This document shows, one piece after another, positions 14,401 through 29,400 of a stretch of DNA of 64,000 nt. The translations under genes were made by a program, and so were the position numbers. The notes beneath the pieces were generated by a model. That model was not told where the DNA came from. It ran no database searches and saw nothing but the letters and a program-made list of their open reading frames with translations. The first letter of the stretch is position 1, and every line of letters begins with the position of its first letter. The DNA comes from Mastigias papua (taxonomy: Eukaryota; Cnidaria; Scyphozoa; Rhizostomeae; Mastigiidae), in contig OZ025278.1 in the NCBI GenBank assembly GCA_964019165.1, positions 11,996,962-12,060,961 of the forward strand, written 5' to 3'.

Positions 14401-17400
14401 TCCTGACATTTTCCCGTACGATTTCTTCTGTATCTAAATTTGAAAACTATTATGTCAAGATGCATTCTGTTTGGACAGTGTTTAGTGTGCCTTTTCTTGT
14501 TAATTAGACCCCTGCTCTCAAAATTTCCTCGTTGCACGCTGGTTACGTTACTATATTATATCATATTTGTGGCTGAAATAGTGTTTGTATCTGTGGTGTA
14601 AAGACTTCCCATGAGAATCAATGGATACGTTTGGTGTATGATTGCTTTTCTGTTGTAGCTATCAGACCATCTGCGAAAACTGGCGCAAACTGTCCCACTG
14701 TTGCTTCAAAGCGTTGCAACTAGGCTCGAAAGTGATCACGGGAAGGAGCTAGTTTCATGGGCTCTGTTGATCCTTTATTTAAGCAGACAAGGTAATTTTG
14801 TTATCTTCCCCATAGTCGTAATCAATATTTTGTCACTATGCTTATATAATCATCATCATCTTCCTTCTCTTCTTCACCATCTGTTCCCACCTTTGTGCAG
14901 TGAGTTCCCTCCGTGCCTTTCTTTCTTCTAAGGGGTAATCCATAAAGTACGTACGCTCAGAATCGCCATATTTTGACCAACCCACCCACCCTGTACTCGC
15001 GAGTACGCTATTGACCACACCCACTCACCCACCCACTTCTGTACGAACGTACGAAGGTTTCTTTGATATTTCATGAAATATATTGCCAAAATATTAGCAA
15101 CAATTTTTGACAATATGAGGAAAACACACATCAAGTTCTCACTTTTTGAAGTGATTGCATCGTACGTACGCTTTGAACTTTACCAACCCAACCACCCTGT
15201 AAGCGTGAGTACGCTTTTGGCTTTACCCACCCACCGACCCGCAAAGCCTAGGTACTTTCTGGACGGCCCCAAACTCAGTACGGGTCAATCCCTTTGAGAT
15301 CGTTTCTGACGCTATCCATTCATCTTTTTCATCATCATCATCAGTATTATCATTATCGTCACCAACACCACCAACACCACCACCACCACCACCACCACCA
15401 CTATCATCATCAGCATCATCATCATCATCATCAACCATCATCAACCATCATCTTAATCACCTTGGACAGCAGTACCATCATCATCATATCATCAACACCA
15501 TCATCAACACCATCACTTGTATCATACTGGTGATGATATAGTGATGATAGTAATGTTGACACCTGTATCATCTATCATTATTATCTTTGTTGTCATCAGT
15601 AATCTAACAGTTTCTTCATCATTGTTCTTCTTTTCGTTATAATATCTATACTTCAGTTTATTCTACCGTTTTATAGTTATTTTCTATTTTATGGATTATT
15701 TGCCATATCGTCTTTCCATACACGAAACAGGCCTTTCGGAAGATGAACTATTCGAAGTTGTTTGCTGCGTGGATCATTGTATGAAGTACACAACACAGCA
15801 TTTGAATAGTAATTCCCTTTTGGACTATGATATCGGATCAAATCAGAACATTTCTAGGATCGAATTCGCCATGCTGACAAGGTCATTAAAGGGATTCATG
15901 CAGCAATCGGATGAACAAGCGTGAGTACTGATGCAATGGTCTTATCGTTTTACGATCGCATTTTTTAGCAATGATTGTGTGTGTGCATTTGTGTGTGTTT
16001 ACCTTGTGTGTGTATTTATGTTTAGTGGTGTAGATATTGCTAACTATAGAGAAATGTACTGAACCTCATTGATTATAGCAACTGTACATTGGAAAGATAC
16101 AGCTGCTGCAGAATGACCTACTTCTTTGAGAAAAGGCAAAATGTGTTTTTCATGTTACTTTGTCAAAAAGATCATCACATTTATAATATTTAGTCATGTT
16201 GCCCTTATTTCTGATGGCTATTTGAGGTTGATTCGGCAGAGGATCACTTAAATTTTTGAAATATTCTGTTGTGTGTGCACTCTGTGTGTGTGAAAGTACA
16301 GAAATTAGTGAAAATGAATACATGTAGAAATGACCCAGGTCTCAAGTCATTTTACGGTAGCTGAATATTTTTCATGTGTTTGTCTTGGTATTTTCACCAC
16401 GTGCAATTGTTATAAGTGCTTTTGAAGCCTATGTTTGATATAACACTGAATTTGTTTAATTTCAGAGAATTGAACTGAATTTACCTCAGAGATTTTTCTC
16501 TCTCTTTGATTTTTGATAGGCTGCAGCTATCCTTTTTCGACGTTCGAAGTTTGGTGAAGCAGAGATATGTACGTACTGCTGGTTCTGAAAACGTGACTCG
16601 CATACATCGAGTATTATCAGGTCTGTTCCTGGCCATAATACATCTACCACCTTTAATGAATGCATCTACTCTTTTGAGTAACTTTTTCGAAATGAATTTT
16701 CTTTCAAGTAGTAGCGAATTTCCTACCTACCATGAAATTGAAAAGCTATTGTATATTTAGTGTAAGAAATGTACTTGGGGTTGTTTTTAAAGCTAGTTTA
16801 AAGTACGCTGTTTTGCGTTACGATGTCTTCTTTGTGCTGGATCCGGCATTGTTATATATTCCACACAGACCCTCATGAAGGTATGACATAAACCTGAGTA
16901 CTTACCTTGTGGGCATTTGCTGAATATCGTTATTTTCTATCAGCTTACTATAAGAAAAGATCTTTCAACAAGAATTGGAAACGAAGTGATGCAAAAGCTC
17001 TATCAGAAATCATCTATCATATGGTATGACGTAATTTTGGGTTATTTTTTGCGATTACCTTAAATCTTCGAATTGGCCCTCCCCTGGGTAACCCCCATCG
17101 AATAATATCCCATACTAACTGCCAAATTTGTTAATAAGCTCCCCCCTCGAATAAGCCAAACACAGGGGATGCTGAAGACTATGATATAGACTGATCCATC
17201 AATTTAGAGTGTTTTTTACTGTTACGAAGAAAAGGAGTTTCAACTATGATCTTTGTATATGACATGTGTCAAATAATTTTTTATTAAGCCCCCCTCAATT
17301 ATGTCCTTCTCCTTGAATAAGCCTCCATCTGAAAATTGTCAAATAGGTAAGCCCCCAGGGAGCTAGGATGTACAGAATCGCTGTACTTGAACAATCATGT

Positions 17401-20400
17401 GGATTCTACGTTACTCACAACACATGTTGCTTTGGAGTGTGGTGACGTGATGAACAGACAGTCACCGTTCCTATGGACTTTGAAGAAGTGGAGAGAACAT
17501 ATGAGTTCTCTATTCGATCAAAATGGTAGAAAGCAAAGGAGTGATCAAAGTTTGAAGAAAATAGCATACATTGTATATGATTTAACCTTTCAGATTTTTA
17601 AAATTTTGCTTCTAGAGTGAGCTGATAAGTACCCTTAATTTTTCATTTTAGGCTTCTGGAGGGCTGTGGAATGATTTACAAGAAACTCTCTGTTCACTGT
17701 CATTTATTTACATAAAATTTCAAGCCGGTTTGGGCATTCAGCTTCTTGAAGACTTTCTTGCTAATGGTATCTATTTCCTTTTTGTATATGTTTTGATACT
17801 ATATGTTAATGCTCACTCATACCTATAGTCGCACCAATCCAGTTATCAAAGAAGTATTTTGCAACTAAATTGCAGGACAGCTATTCGACTGGCTGAGGTG
17901 AGCAACTTTATTTGCATGCAAGGAATCCGGTGATTTGGCGTATTATCATCTAAAAGGGAAGTGGTTTTCCGCCGTATTTGATAAATTCACGCTATTTCTC
18001 AGTTGAAGGTTTATCAGCTCAACAAGAAAGACAGAGATTGGCATTTTTAGAGAACCCTACAGTTAAGGTCAGTAATATACAAACAGACTTCTAGTTTGTG
18101 AATTGTATAACTTAAGTTTTCAATTTGCATAGTTATAATTTAGGAACCGTTTTTGCCCTTTTTGGTTGCAGAGAATTAACAAACTAGTTTTTGTCTTTTT
18201 TAGGAATACCAGGCGTTTGTCAGCAGAAATATGCACATCCTTGACCAGTAAGTATAATTTTTTACAGCCCCCCTCGTTCGGCGCTCCGCAGAATTATAAC
18301 AGCTACAAATCATTAGTCTGTGTTATGAGAAAAGAACTCATCTAATACTATGTTGTGTGGTAAGAAGCTGATTCACATAGGAAGACACGGGCGTGATTCC
18401 ACTTAGGCTGTCCAACTAAATATCAACAACAACAACAACATCTAGCAGTTTGCTTTGGAAGTGACGAATTTGCAGAGTATACTCACGACTCGCAGTTGCT
18501 GCCTTTAGAACTTTAAATCCCCGCTCTTCGCAAGCCCATTTTATTGTTTAGTGCTTATTCCGTAGGTTCCCTGTGCTTACTATTCAGCAAGCGATTAATG
18601 ATCCTGTATCGCAGAAGATCAATGAAGATGCTTCGCAGTGTTCAAGCAGAGGAGGGGTCATCAAATGGCTTAACAAACCTGGCAAGCCTTCACCCATTAA
18701 AAGGACAATAAATTTTAGTGAGGTAATGTTTTGCTTATCTGCGAATCGTTTTCCTCATTTTAATTATTATTTTTAAGTTTCCTATTTGGCTTTGGCCTCT
18801 AAGTTATTTGAAGTTCTTAAAATATCGAGGAGAGAAGCATATGTGATATTATCAATTCGAGTGTAAAGCCATGCAGGAATTGGTCTAAGAGAAAATCAGC
18901 GAGTGCTTAACTTTTTCTAGGCTTCTTGCCTAATGACGTTTGAAGTTTGTGGCTTATTCCATGGATCTCCAGATCTAATATAGACCTCCCGATACTAGTC
19001 GCTGTTTCTGTCTCAGTCATAATGCTGGTTTATGTGCGGGGTTGACTAGGAACCATGAGGCGAATGACATTTATAATCTGCTTTTTAGGCTGTGTTATGT
19101 ATTGACATCTCACCAAATAATTCTACGATCGCATGTGGTACTCAGGATGGCATTGTTCGTTTATTTGATACAGCAACTGGAAGTGTAAGACGATATTATC
19201 GTTTATTGTGCTTTCCATCTATCTCACCATCTCCTTTCCTCTCTCTCCCTCCCTTCCTCTCTCTCCCTCCCTTCCTCTCTCCCTTGATCTCTCTCTCCCT
19301 CCCTCCCTCCCTCTTTCCCTCATTTCTCTCCCTCCCTTCTCTTCCTCCCTTCTCTTCACTCTACCTCATCTCCCTCCATATCTTTCGCATTGCAATATTT
19401 ATACTTCAAGCTGAAGTCACTTGATCGTCGTATATAGGATATTTAGTTTTCTTCGAATGCATGTTCAATCACCATTGCACTGGCATATTTTTTGAAAATG
19501 AGATTAATCTGGAAAACAATCAGTCGGAAATAATTATTTGATTCATATACTTCTAGGACGTTGGCAATTTCATTGGTCATGCAAATAGTGTGACGTCATG
19601 CTGCTTTGTCGGGCCACAGAAGCTCGTCAGTGCTTCCTTAGATTGTACCTTATCTGTATGGGATGTGTCTGGAGGCCATAGGTGAGGCACAGGGCATTTG
19701 TTTCTTGCTTAACCCTAGAGTATTGTTCGATATGCGAAATACTGGTGTGGTATCACTTCATGATGGAGGGCAATGAAGGAGCTTGGAGGTGTCTGGTGGT
19801 ACCCACTGAGGATAGAGAAGATTGAGATGGCTATATCTTACTTCTGTGTCACCAATCTGTCAGATCTCTCACTAACCAATAGCGTTTCATGTTTGTTTTC
19901 CTTTCTATTTCTATGCAAATCTCTCTTTTTATTGTTGCTGCTGTACAATGCTGACTGTTTTTCAGTACTCTTTACTTATTAGTTTTTTTTGAAGTAATGA
20001 ATATCGGTTATGATATTCCCAGTTATTACATATGTCTTTAACATTTCTACCCGTCAATTATTTAGATTATTTTAAGAGAATAATCTAAACAACTTACTGT
20101 TCATTTTCAGAGTTCATCATTTGAAAGTGCACAGAAGACCGGTCACATGTTGCACGCCGGTGCCATCTTCTCAACAAGTTGTATCAGTCTCCTTAGACTG
20201 CTTGGCTATACTCTGGAACACAAATAGCGGATCCGAAGTGGCAAGATTCCGAAGTGGAACGTAGGTTTTTCAGTAATGGTGCTACACTTCTAATTGAGTT
20301 CTCATTACGCATTGGATTGGACTTAGATAGAAAGATTGCGGAAGAGAAGATATTCCTTCATCTTACATCATCCTGCTGTGGTTACGTCTTGAATTGCGTT

Positions 20401-23400
20401 ACAAGTGGTTGAAATTCCAGGTTCATCGCTTCACAGATGAGCCTCTTGTCACATCAAAACAAACCTTTTCGACCCCTTTCCTCGCGGTGTCTAGATCGTT
20501 TAGAAAGAACTGTAGGATGTAGCTTTTTCTTTTGACCATAGATATAAGATATTATTTGAACAGGGTGTCACTTGTTGACTTTCATTGTTTCTAATTGCAG
20601 GCGACCGTACAACACTGTTGCATGTGATCCAACCGGAAGATTAGTCGCACTAGCAGGCTGGGATTGCTTAATCAAAGTTTGGGATATTTTGGAAAATAAG
20701 AGGGATTCGGTATGTTCTGTAGAAATCTTAAGTTTAACAATTATTCTTTACGTTCTGTGTTTTAATTTTCACAGATCACTTGGTAAATTTCACGGTAGAG
20801 ATTGCAGTGCTATAACCCACCATATTTTTATCTTTACCGTGCTTCCTTGCAACAGTGAGTTTATGGACACTAACAATAAGAGTTATTTTACGTCTGCAGT
20901 ATCTGCCTTTGTTTTGGTAACAGTTGCGCTGTAGATGGGAGCTGTTATTATGTTATTCTCAATTTCATTTTTAAGGCTGTTTCTAAATAGTTGCAAAGTA
21001 ATTGGACCTCTGTTTACCTTTTCTGTTGATTCTGTCATTTATTGTTATTTCATACACTATTTAGCAGCTATTTACATAAACGACTAAATGCTTCCCTCTT
21101 ACATTTTTTCAGGTTCTGAAGGGACATGAGAGTTCCATTCGTGCTGTTACATTTTCACCATCTGGCCACCATATTGTCTCCTCTGCCTTGTTTGGGGACG
21201 TTTATGTTTGGGCAGTTTCGTCAGGGACGCAAGTGAGCTGATTTGATTTTATGTTTTGTAAATCTTAATAATTTTATATGATGTATCCCCCACGAGATAT
21301 GAGACTTCTCATTCAAATGCCATTTGTTACCATGGCTAAACTTCATACTGAATTCGTTATAATTTATTATAATTATATTATAATTCATTATGATTTATTA
21401 CTTTCCGTACCCTCTATATTAAAAGGTTGGAAAATTCTCATTCGGCGCTCTTGCATTGAATAGCATTCGGTATACTGCAAACGGACTTCAAATGATGGGA
21501 GCTTGTGCAGACAGTTCGGTCAAGGTCTGTTGATTTCTGGCTATATTTTTGTATAGACTTCGTTAAAAGCTTTAGCTAATGAGTGTTTGTTTATAGATAT
21601 ACATATATTTATATGTATTTGTTTTTATTTATATAGTATGTATATTATTTGATGTTGGAAGCATTTGCAGCATAAAATGTTTACAATAAACACATAGATT
21701 TAGTTATCTCCAATATTGTTCCTCTCGTATGGGCAATTATGTGACTCTGCGAAGAATAGTCGGTCTTAATCAAGGTAGCTTTTAGTAATCAAATGATGTA
21801 GAGACTGCCTTCAGGATCAAAAATCTCCCTTTGGTAATGTGGGCTCATCCATAAAGTACGTACGCTCAAAGTCATCACATTGTTGACCAACCCACCCACC
21901 CTGTACTCGCGAGTATGCTATTGACCACACCCACTCACCCACCCACTTCTGTACGAACGTACGAAGGTTTCTTTGATATTTCATAAAATGTATTGCCAAA
22001 ATATTAGCAACAATTTTTCACAATATGAGGAAAGCACACATCAAGTTCTCACTTTTTGAAGTGATTGCATCGTACGTACGCTTTGAACTTTACCATCCCA
22101 TCCACCCTGCACGCACGAGTACGCTTTTGGCTTTACCCATCCATCGACCCTCAAAGCGTACGTACTTTCTTGACGGCCCCAGTGGTAGTCATTGCTATAT
22201 GTTTTCGTAAGTTTACCATCGAGTCTGTTTTGGCATAGGTTTGGTCTGGCACCTTAGGTCAGCCGTGTGGCACTTTCAGGTATCCAATGACAAAGGAACA
22301 CGACTGGGCACTGTCCGTTGCCGTTGACCCGAAAGGAGAGTTTGTATATGTTGGCTACCATTCTGGTAGAGTTGTCTCATTTTGTTATGGAAGTGGCGAA
22401 GTCTCTCGACAGTATGATGTTCACAAATCTTCAGTGCGAAATATCTGCACCTCGAAAGATGGCGGATATGTTGTTACTGCATCAGATGATAGGACATCGA
22501 AAGTGAGTTGATTTCATTAATCGTCTTCTCGTGTTTGCACGCCAGGGAATTAACTTTTTTAATTTTTTTTATCTCTCGAGACCATATGAATGGTGTCGGT
22601 ACCATGGGTTGACTGGAAGAAGTAAGGGACATGCCCCCCCCCCCAGTTTCCTCCAGGAGGTATTTTATGAGTCATCCGAATTTGTGGAGAAAAGATCTCA
22701 GGAGGTGGGGGATTTCTCGTGAGGTATAATTCTGATATGGCATATCATTGCTGTTTGTCAACTTTGAGTTCTGCGTGCATATTGCTGAACGTTTTACCAA
22801 AGGGCATGATCATCTCACATTTTCTCACAGCTCATCTCACATCAGATGTCTAGTATTATTGGACATCTTCAATTGTTCACTATAAATGCTTAAATTGTTT
22901 TCCAGGGGATCTAGCTTGTCCTTTCATCCCAATATTTGTTAATCATGGGACACCTGATGTGAGATGACCTTTTCTTATTTTGATGTAATTATGCTAAATA
23001 GTAAGCACCATATGCAGTTTGGACCAGATGACTCAGAGTCCTTTCCGGCTGTATGTGGTGCAAACAAAGTATGTTATTGTATTTTTATTTTATTTCAATA
23101 TTTGAAGTGATATAATAGAAAGGCATGATGGGCTTGGTTCACTAAAATTCCCCAGTATTTGATGGCCTTCACAGCCTCTGCATACGAAAGGCATAAGTGG
23201 CAGCTCTGCACACATGCATGAACTGAAAAATGGAAATGCTGGCTGCCAAGTTACCAGTAAGGGGCCTTACTTTCCTCCCAGAATCAGAATTTCCCTAATC
23301 TTGCGTTGTCTTTTTGGCGCGAGAGACATTGAATTTAGTGTAGTTATTTGTTTATTCCTTTGTTTACAAGTCGAAATATCTTTAATTGTAAACTTTTCGG

Positions 23401-26400
23401 CTTGCAGATCATCAGGGTAAAAGATTCTGAAGTGTTTATTCTCAAAGGTCACAATGAACCTGTTCGTTGTGTGCGTATGTCTAGGGCACAGATCGCAACA
23501 GGCTCAGAAGACTGTGCTATCATGCTCTGGGATGCAATGTTTATCGAAGACCAATCCAGGTAGCCGTTACAATTTCCTCCAAAAGCAATATGGCAACCAT
23601 TTTTGCTACTCTGGTGTCAAAGCAGTTGTAACTTAAATTTAAAGACCACGTCCGAACTGACTGTTATTTGACAATTCAACTCCAGACTTAAATGAGGATT
23701 TTCTGGCCTTGCAATCTGAATTCTTCAATAAATTCTTCTTAATGTTTTGTTATCTCTTGCGCTACTAGTGCTCCCATCACCAACCTCGACCCCCGTTTGA
23801 ACTGTCTTCTCATTTGGAAACTGACTGTCGTCTAATCGATACTCTCTTCTGCTGTTCTTTGTGGTTTTTTGTGAACTTCTCACTCGTGTATTGATCTTTT
23901 GATAATTAAGGATCTTGGATATTGGGTTAGTCTTAAAATTTCTCTTGTCCTATTAGTCTTCTCCCGATTTGGTTAGATCTCGTTGATTTTTCCTCGTATG
24001 TTCCTTGTGATTGTATTTCTCCGATTGTCGTCGAACTGCGATCTCTGTTTGGTTTCTTCTTAGGATGTACGATGTGTAGGGACATTGCTCTCGTAAGTTG
24101 CAGGCGTCTCTGAACTGCTTAGGAAGATGGCAGAAAAGACCATTCGTAACTTAATTATCTTTCATTCATTTGCTTTTCTTCGAGACTCTAGAAAAATGTC
24201 TCTGTTTTTGCGAGGTGATATAGAGTTTCTTATTTGATTCGGTACTTGTAACCGTGTGTTTTCTATTTAATAGCCTCAAGCCATCGGCGACCTTGCGTAA
24301 ACATCAAGGCCACGTCACATGCTTGGATTTTTCACCATGTGATACTAGACTGGCATCTGGATCGACAGATAAGGTAATGAATTTCTTGACAATGCGATTT
24401 CTTGAATCGTTAGATTTTGTTTTGTATGCCATTTTGAGGTTCTGGTAATGTAAGTTAGTTTGATTTACTGTAGTTTGCTAGTTCAATATTACTGACTATT
24501 GTAGAAAGCAGTTCATTCATATTCTTAAGTGGAACTATCAACAAACTAGGATCTTAGTTAGCAAGAAAATTTCATTTTTTAGATGTATTTTCTGTGCTAG
24601 AAAACTATTTTGTATCATAGTCTTATTTTTCGTTAAGCAGCTGGCCCTTCAGCAAAGGCTGACTTACGGTGCTCCACTGTGTAGGAACCTTGCAATTTAG
24701 TTAATATAGATCAGTGGTTCCCACACGGGGATCCACAGCCCCTTAGGGGACCAGAAAGGAATTCAGAGGGACTTCGACGAGTTTTAGGGGACCGCAGGTT
24801 GTTGTCGTTTATTCAACTAGTTTTTTATTGCACTGGATTCACTGTTGATATTTGCTGTGAAAGTACACATATAATCGCATATATTTATCCCTTTAGGGGA
24901 CCATTATTCGAAAAAGTATGTTGTATGGGGCCGCCATATAAAATATTTTGAAAAGTTTGAGAACAATTGATATGGATGATAAAATTCTAATAGTTTATAA
25001 TATCCCACTATTGCTCGAATGGGGAAACAGTCTTTGGTACTTTAAAGGCTTTTTCCATCTGATACTCTTTGGGGGAAAAAAAGAAAGAAAAAATAAAAAA
25101 CAAAAAGATGTTACCGTGCTACAGAATGTCCCCATGTACGAGTGTGTTTAGTTTTGCATGATCAACGTTTTTGCCCCTTTTCTCTCCCCTTCTCCCTTAC
25201 CTGACCCTGATACCGCACGTACTTTTCGGACGCTCCCTTTGTGTATTGGCCACGGGGTAGATAATTATCAACTTACTCCCCGTGTTATCGCTCTTATATT
25301 TTAATTGTTATTGATCGTGAGCATAGATAGAAAAAAGAATATTCCCGCTTCTTGAGAGGACTAGTAAAGTCCCGTACTAGCAACAGACTATTAACCTCTG
25401 TTTACTGTGTTTTCTTTTTAATTTCTAGTCTTTGATAATATGGGATGTAGTGTCCAGAACGCCATTGCACACATTGCACAATTGCCATCGTGATTGGGTG
25501 ACTGTTTGCTCTTGGTCCGATGTTGGAGATTATGTGGTGTGTAGTGTCTTTGTCTGTTTTTGTATGCTTTTTGCTAATAATTTGTGTTTTTGTAAATTTT
25601 GGAGTGTTGGCCTCATTTGTTTCATTCTGCTCTTGAATACCGAATAATCGACTCGCCCCGATTGTTTGTCTTTGGAATTTTTCCCAACCCATGCGCTTTA
25701 TTCCGACACCCCCTCCCCCAGTTTATCATTTTTGTGGATTTTATGAGCGAAATTGTCTAGACCACGAAAAAGCGGGAGCATTCTTTACGCACTTTGAAAA
25801 GCGTTCAGTATGCTTAAAGAATGTTTCCACTTTTTCGTGCTCTTGTGAAGTTCTGTAGTACCCACAGACTTTTCACGAACGAAACTGTGTTTCCTCCCAA
25901 AGATTGTTTCATATACATAGGGACCAACTAGACAGTTTTGTAGAAATCGCTTGTGTACATAAATACTACATGCTTACTCAATAACTATAATTTGCTTTTC
26001 TTTGCTTTTATCAACATTTCGTGATTGCAAGTTTTTTTCTCGAAGTATTCACGTTTAATATTTTCCAGCCCCTCTTTTATTTTAACCCCTAATTAATAAT
26101 TTTCGGATCGTCTTTCAACCCCCGTTTATTCCCACCCTCAAATTATATAGTGCTCAAGAGTTCGTATTAAGAGGGGGTTGACGTCATAATTCCACTGGCA
26201 CCGACAACTAAGGAAGGACTTAAGCAATTTCAGCGAAGCAGAACAATTTTCTCATGCAATACAGAGGTACATAGATGCAAATTTACGGCACTGTAGACAT
26301 TGGAAGAGAAACAACTTGGTGCTCAAAACTGAACTTGGGACTTTGGAAAGAACTGGGGTCTTTGAAAGGAACTGAACTCTTTGAAAGGAACTGGGCTCTT

Positions 26401-29400
26401 GGAAAGGAACTGAACGCTTTGAAAAGAACTGGGCTCTTTGAAAGGAACTGGGCTCTTGGAAAGGAACTGGGCTCTTTGAAAGGAACTGGGCTCTTGGAAA
26501 GGAATTGGACTGCTTGAAGGAAACTTGTCCTTTACAGCATTTCCGGAATTTTTTTATTGAAAATGCTATTTCATATTTTGCCCGTATATGAAGTAAATAC
26601 GATTCAAAATGTAATTTAAAGTTTTCATAGAGTTTCATCTTTCCCTTCTCAGATACATTTGTTCGCTTTTTTGAATTTCAAAGTTGCCATAGCACTCATT
26701 CGCAAAAAAGGCAATACTTTTCACAGTTAATCTTCACCCAGACATTTAGAGGTGCTTTATTTACTTATAACCTCTAGAATCCAAAATCCAAAAACTCCAA
26801 AAAAGTGATTAATGTGCCAAAAACTGTGAAATTTAATTTATCGACCAAAGGAATACCTTACAGGCCTGGAGGTAGTCATGATACTTTGCATCCCCTGGTA
26901 TCGTCTTCGTAGTGTTGTAGAGAGATTGTTAGTTCGTAAACTGTTAATGTAAATTCTTATATCTGTAGCCAAAAAACCTCTAAAACTTTCAGGTTACTGG
27001 TTCAAACGATTTCACTTTGAAATTATGGGACACCAAGACAGGAAGTGAGAAGTACCAATTCCTTGGAAACACAAGTGCTGTTAATGGAGTCACTTACAGA
27101 GTAAATCCGTGGTTTATTTAGTTTCTCACAATATGCACGTTAAATGAACTCTTTTCGTCATCAATAGCTACTTTCGCACACTTATCTGATCGACGAAATC
27201 GCATTATTTTCTTATCTTTTGCGCAATCTCAAAATGTTTAGGTTCCTAGAAACCATTTTTTCCAATTTAAATATAGAACACTCAATTACAAACACAACCG
27301 TTTCTTAATCTGTAGCACTGCTATTTTGTGCTGATAATTTCCTTCAAATGTTTGGTCTCCTCTGTCTCTTCAGCTAACTTTGCTTATATCCGAATGTTTT
27401 CGTCTCTTCGTTATCTTCCATTTTTATTACTCCATCTTAAACATCCAAAGAGCCTATACCCATTGAGAAATCCAGCTTGCATTTTTCATTTAAAGATATT
27501 GATCTTACACGAGAACATTTTATAACCAAGTTCACTAGAATAGTGCTCCTTAAGTTACCTATGTGAATCCTATAGACCTTATATGTACTATTCATGTAAT
27601 GCAGAAGTATGTAAACCCAAGTTTCTTTCTGTTTTCAGTTTGGATGCGTGGCATCAACCGCATTTGATGGTTCAGTGCGAGTTTGGACTCACAAAGGAGC
27701 CGAGATCACGACAATACAAGCACACGAAGAACGAGCCAATGGGATTTATTTATGGAAACCAGAAGTACACTCCCAGTACAGCTAGTAGATTTGTGTGATT
27801 GATGGATGATTGATTGATTGATTGATTCAGTGAGTGAGTGAGTGAGTGAGTGAGTGAGTGAGTGAATGAGTGAGTGAGTAAGTAAGTATGTAAGTGAGTA
27901 GGTGAGTGAATGAGGAAGTGAGTGAGTAGGTGAGTGAGTGAGTGAATGAGTGAGTGAGCAACTGAGTAGGTGAGTAGGTGGGTGAGCGAATGAGTGAGTG
28001 AGTAGGTGAGTGAGTAGGTGAGTGAGTAGGTGAGTGAGTAGGTGAGTGAGTGAGTGAGTGAGTGAGTGAGTGAGTGAGTGAGTGAGTGAGTGAGTGAGTG
28101 AGTGAGTGAGTGAGTGAGTGAGGGAGCGAGTGAGTGAGTGAGTGAGTGAGTGAGTGAGTGAGTGAGTGGGCGAGTGCATGAGTGGCTGAATGACTGACTG
28201 AATGACTGACTAATACACTACACGTTTCTGTGGCAGAGCTCGCTTAAAACTTTCTTGGGAAAAATGTTTTAAGTTTTGATGCTTTGATTTGCTGTACTTC
28301 AAAAGGAAAACACACACGATACTACGGTACCACTCGGGCAAGCAGAAACAAACTGCTGAAAATTATGCAAATTAAATCTAAGGGATGATGTGCTTGATTG
28401 ACAATCGGGATTTTAAATGTATAATATATATGAACTTGTCGACTTTCTTAGATTTCAAAAATCCAGTATTGAACTATCTCAACTTTTTAGCTGTCGAGCA
28501 CTTCTTTCTTATGAATTGCACTTTATAAAAATGCGTGTAGCCACTTAACTGCCTCTTTGGCAAGCTGTATGAATGAGTGTATGTGAAATATTTTTCTATG
28601 ATCTAGCCAGCATGTCATTGAGTTTACTCCATAGACCATTAGAGTAGGGATAACATAAATATTTTGGCATTTTTGTTCAGCTTACGACTTGTTTAAGAAC
28701 AATACTACCAATTTTTGTAGACTTAGATGTATAGAATTATGTAGAACATAACGCAGTGATCTCTCAGCTCATTGTCTATCTTGATAATTTAGTGCTAAAT
28801 CTTTTCTAAGGGCACGACTATCGACGGATGGGACGTGGAAGATTTTGACAGCAAGACAACAAACCAGTTGATCAAAAGCAAGCAGCCAAAATTGGAGAAA
28901 GTGGACATTGTGACTGTCAGTGATGATGGGACGTTAAAGAAATGGAAGCCATTCTTGGTGAGTGCTTTAGAAGAGGAAATATTTTAGTATTTTTGAATTG
29001 TATTATGTAGTGGATGAGATTATCCTTGTGGTTAGGTCCTTGTGTGCTGTGCGGAGGGTTTGTGGTCCGATGCGCGACGGGCCATAATTTGTAGCTCACT
29101 CGCTCTCCGCCCCGCAGCAGATGGATACCTTGTGAAAATACGGGGAGATCAAGGCGGCAAAGAAGGAAAGTGGCCACCCTATATCACGGTGCTGACGGCC
29201 CGTGATAAGTGCTCTCTCTAACAGGCAATCCTAACGTGCGGAATCGTTAATGAACTAGACTTTATTATTGTATCATGTATAGCTTGTTGAATCTGTGTTG
29301 TTGTTGCCAAGTATATACAAAACATTATATTTCCTTGTATTAAAATCATCTTCATTCTTGTGTTCAAGTATCTTTTTAATATCAAAAACGTCTGTTGGTT

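Noticed and set aside
17876..17897. 22-nt microexon GQLFDWLR between TEP1 exons 17652 and 18003
   Set aside because: It has splice-like borders, but its ending phase does not fit the next exon. Direct joining of 17766 to 18003 keeps the frame and matches the family pattern.
27706..28179. 157-codon minus-strand THSL-repeat protein
   Set aside because: It is a translation of the (TGAG)n array and overlaps a TEP1 exon edge.
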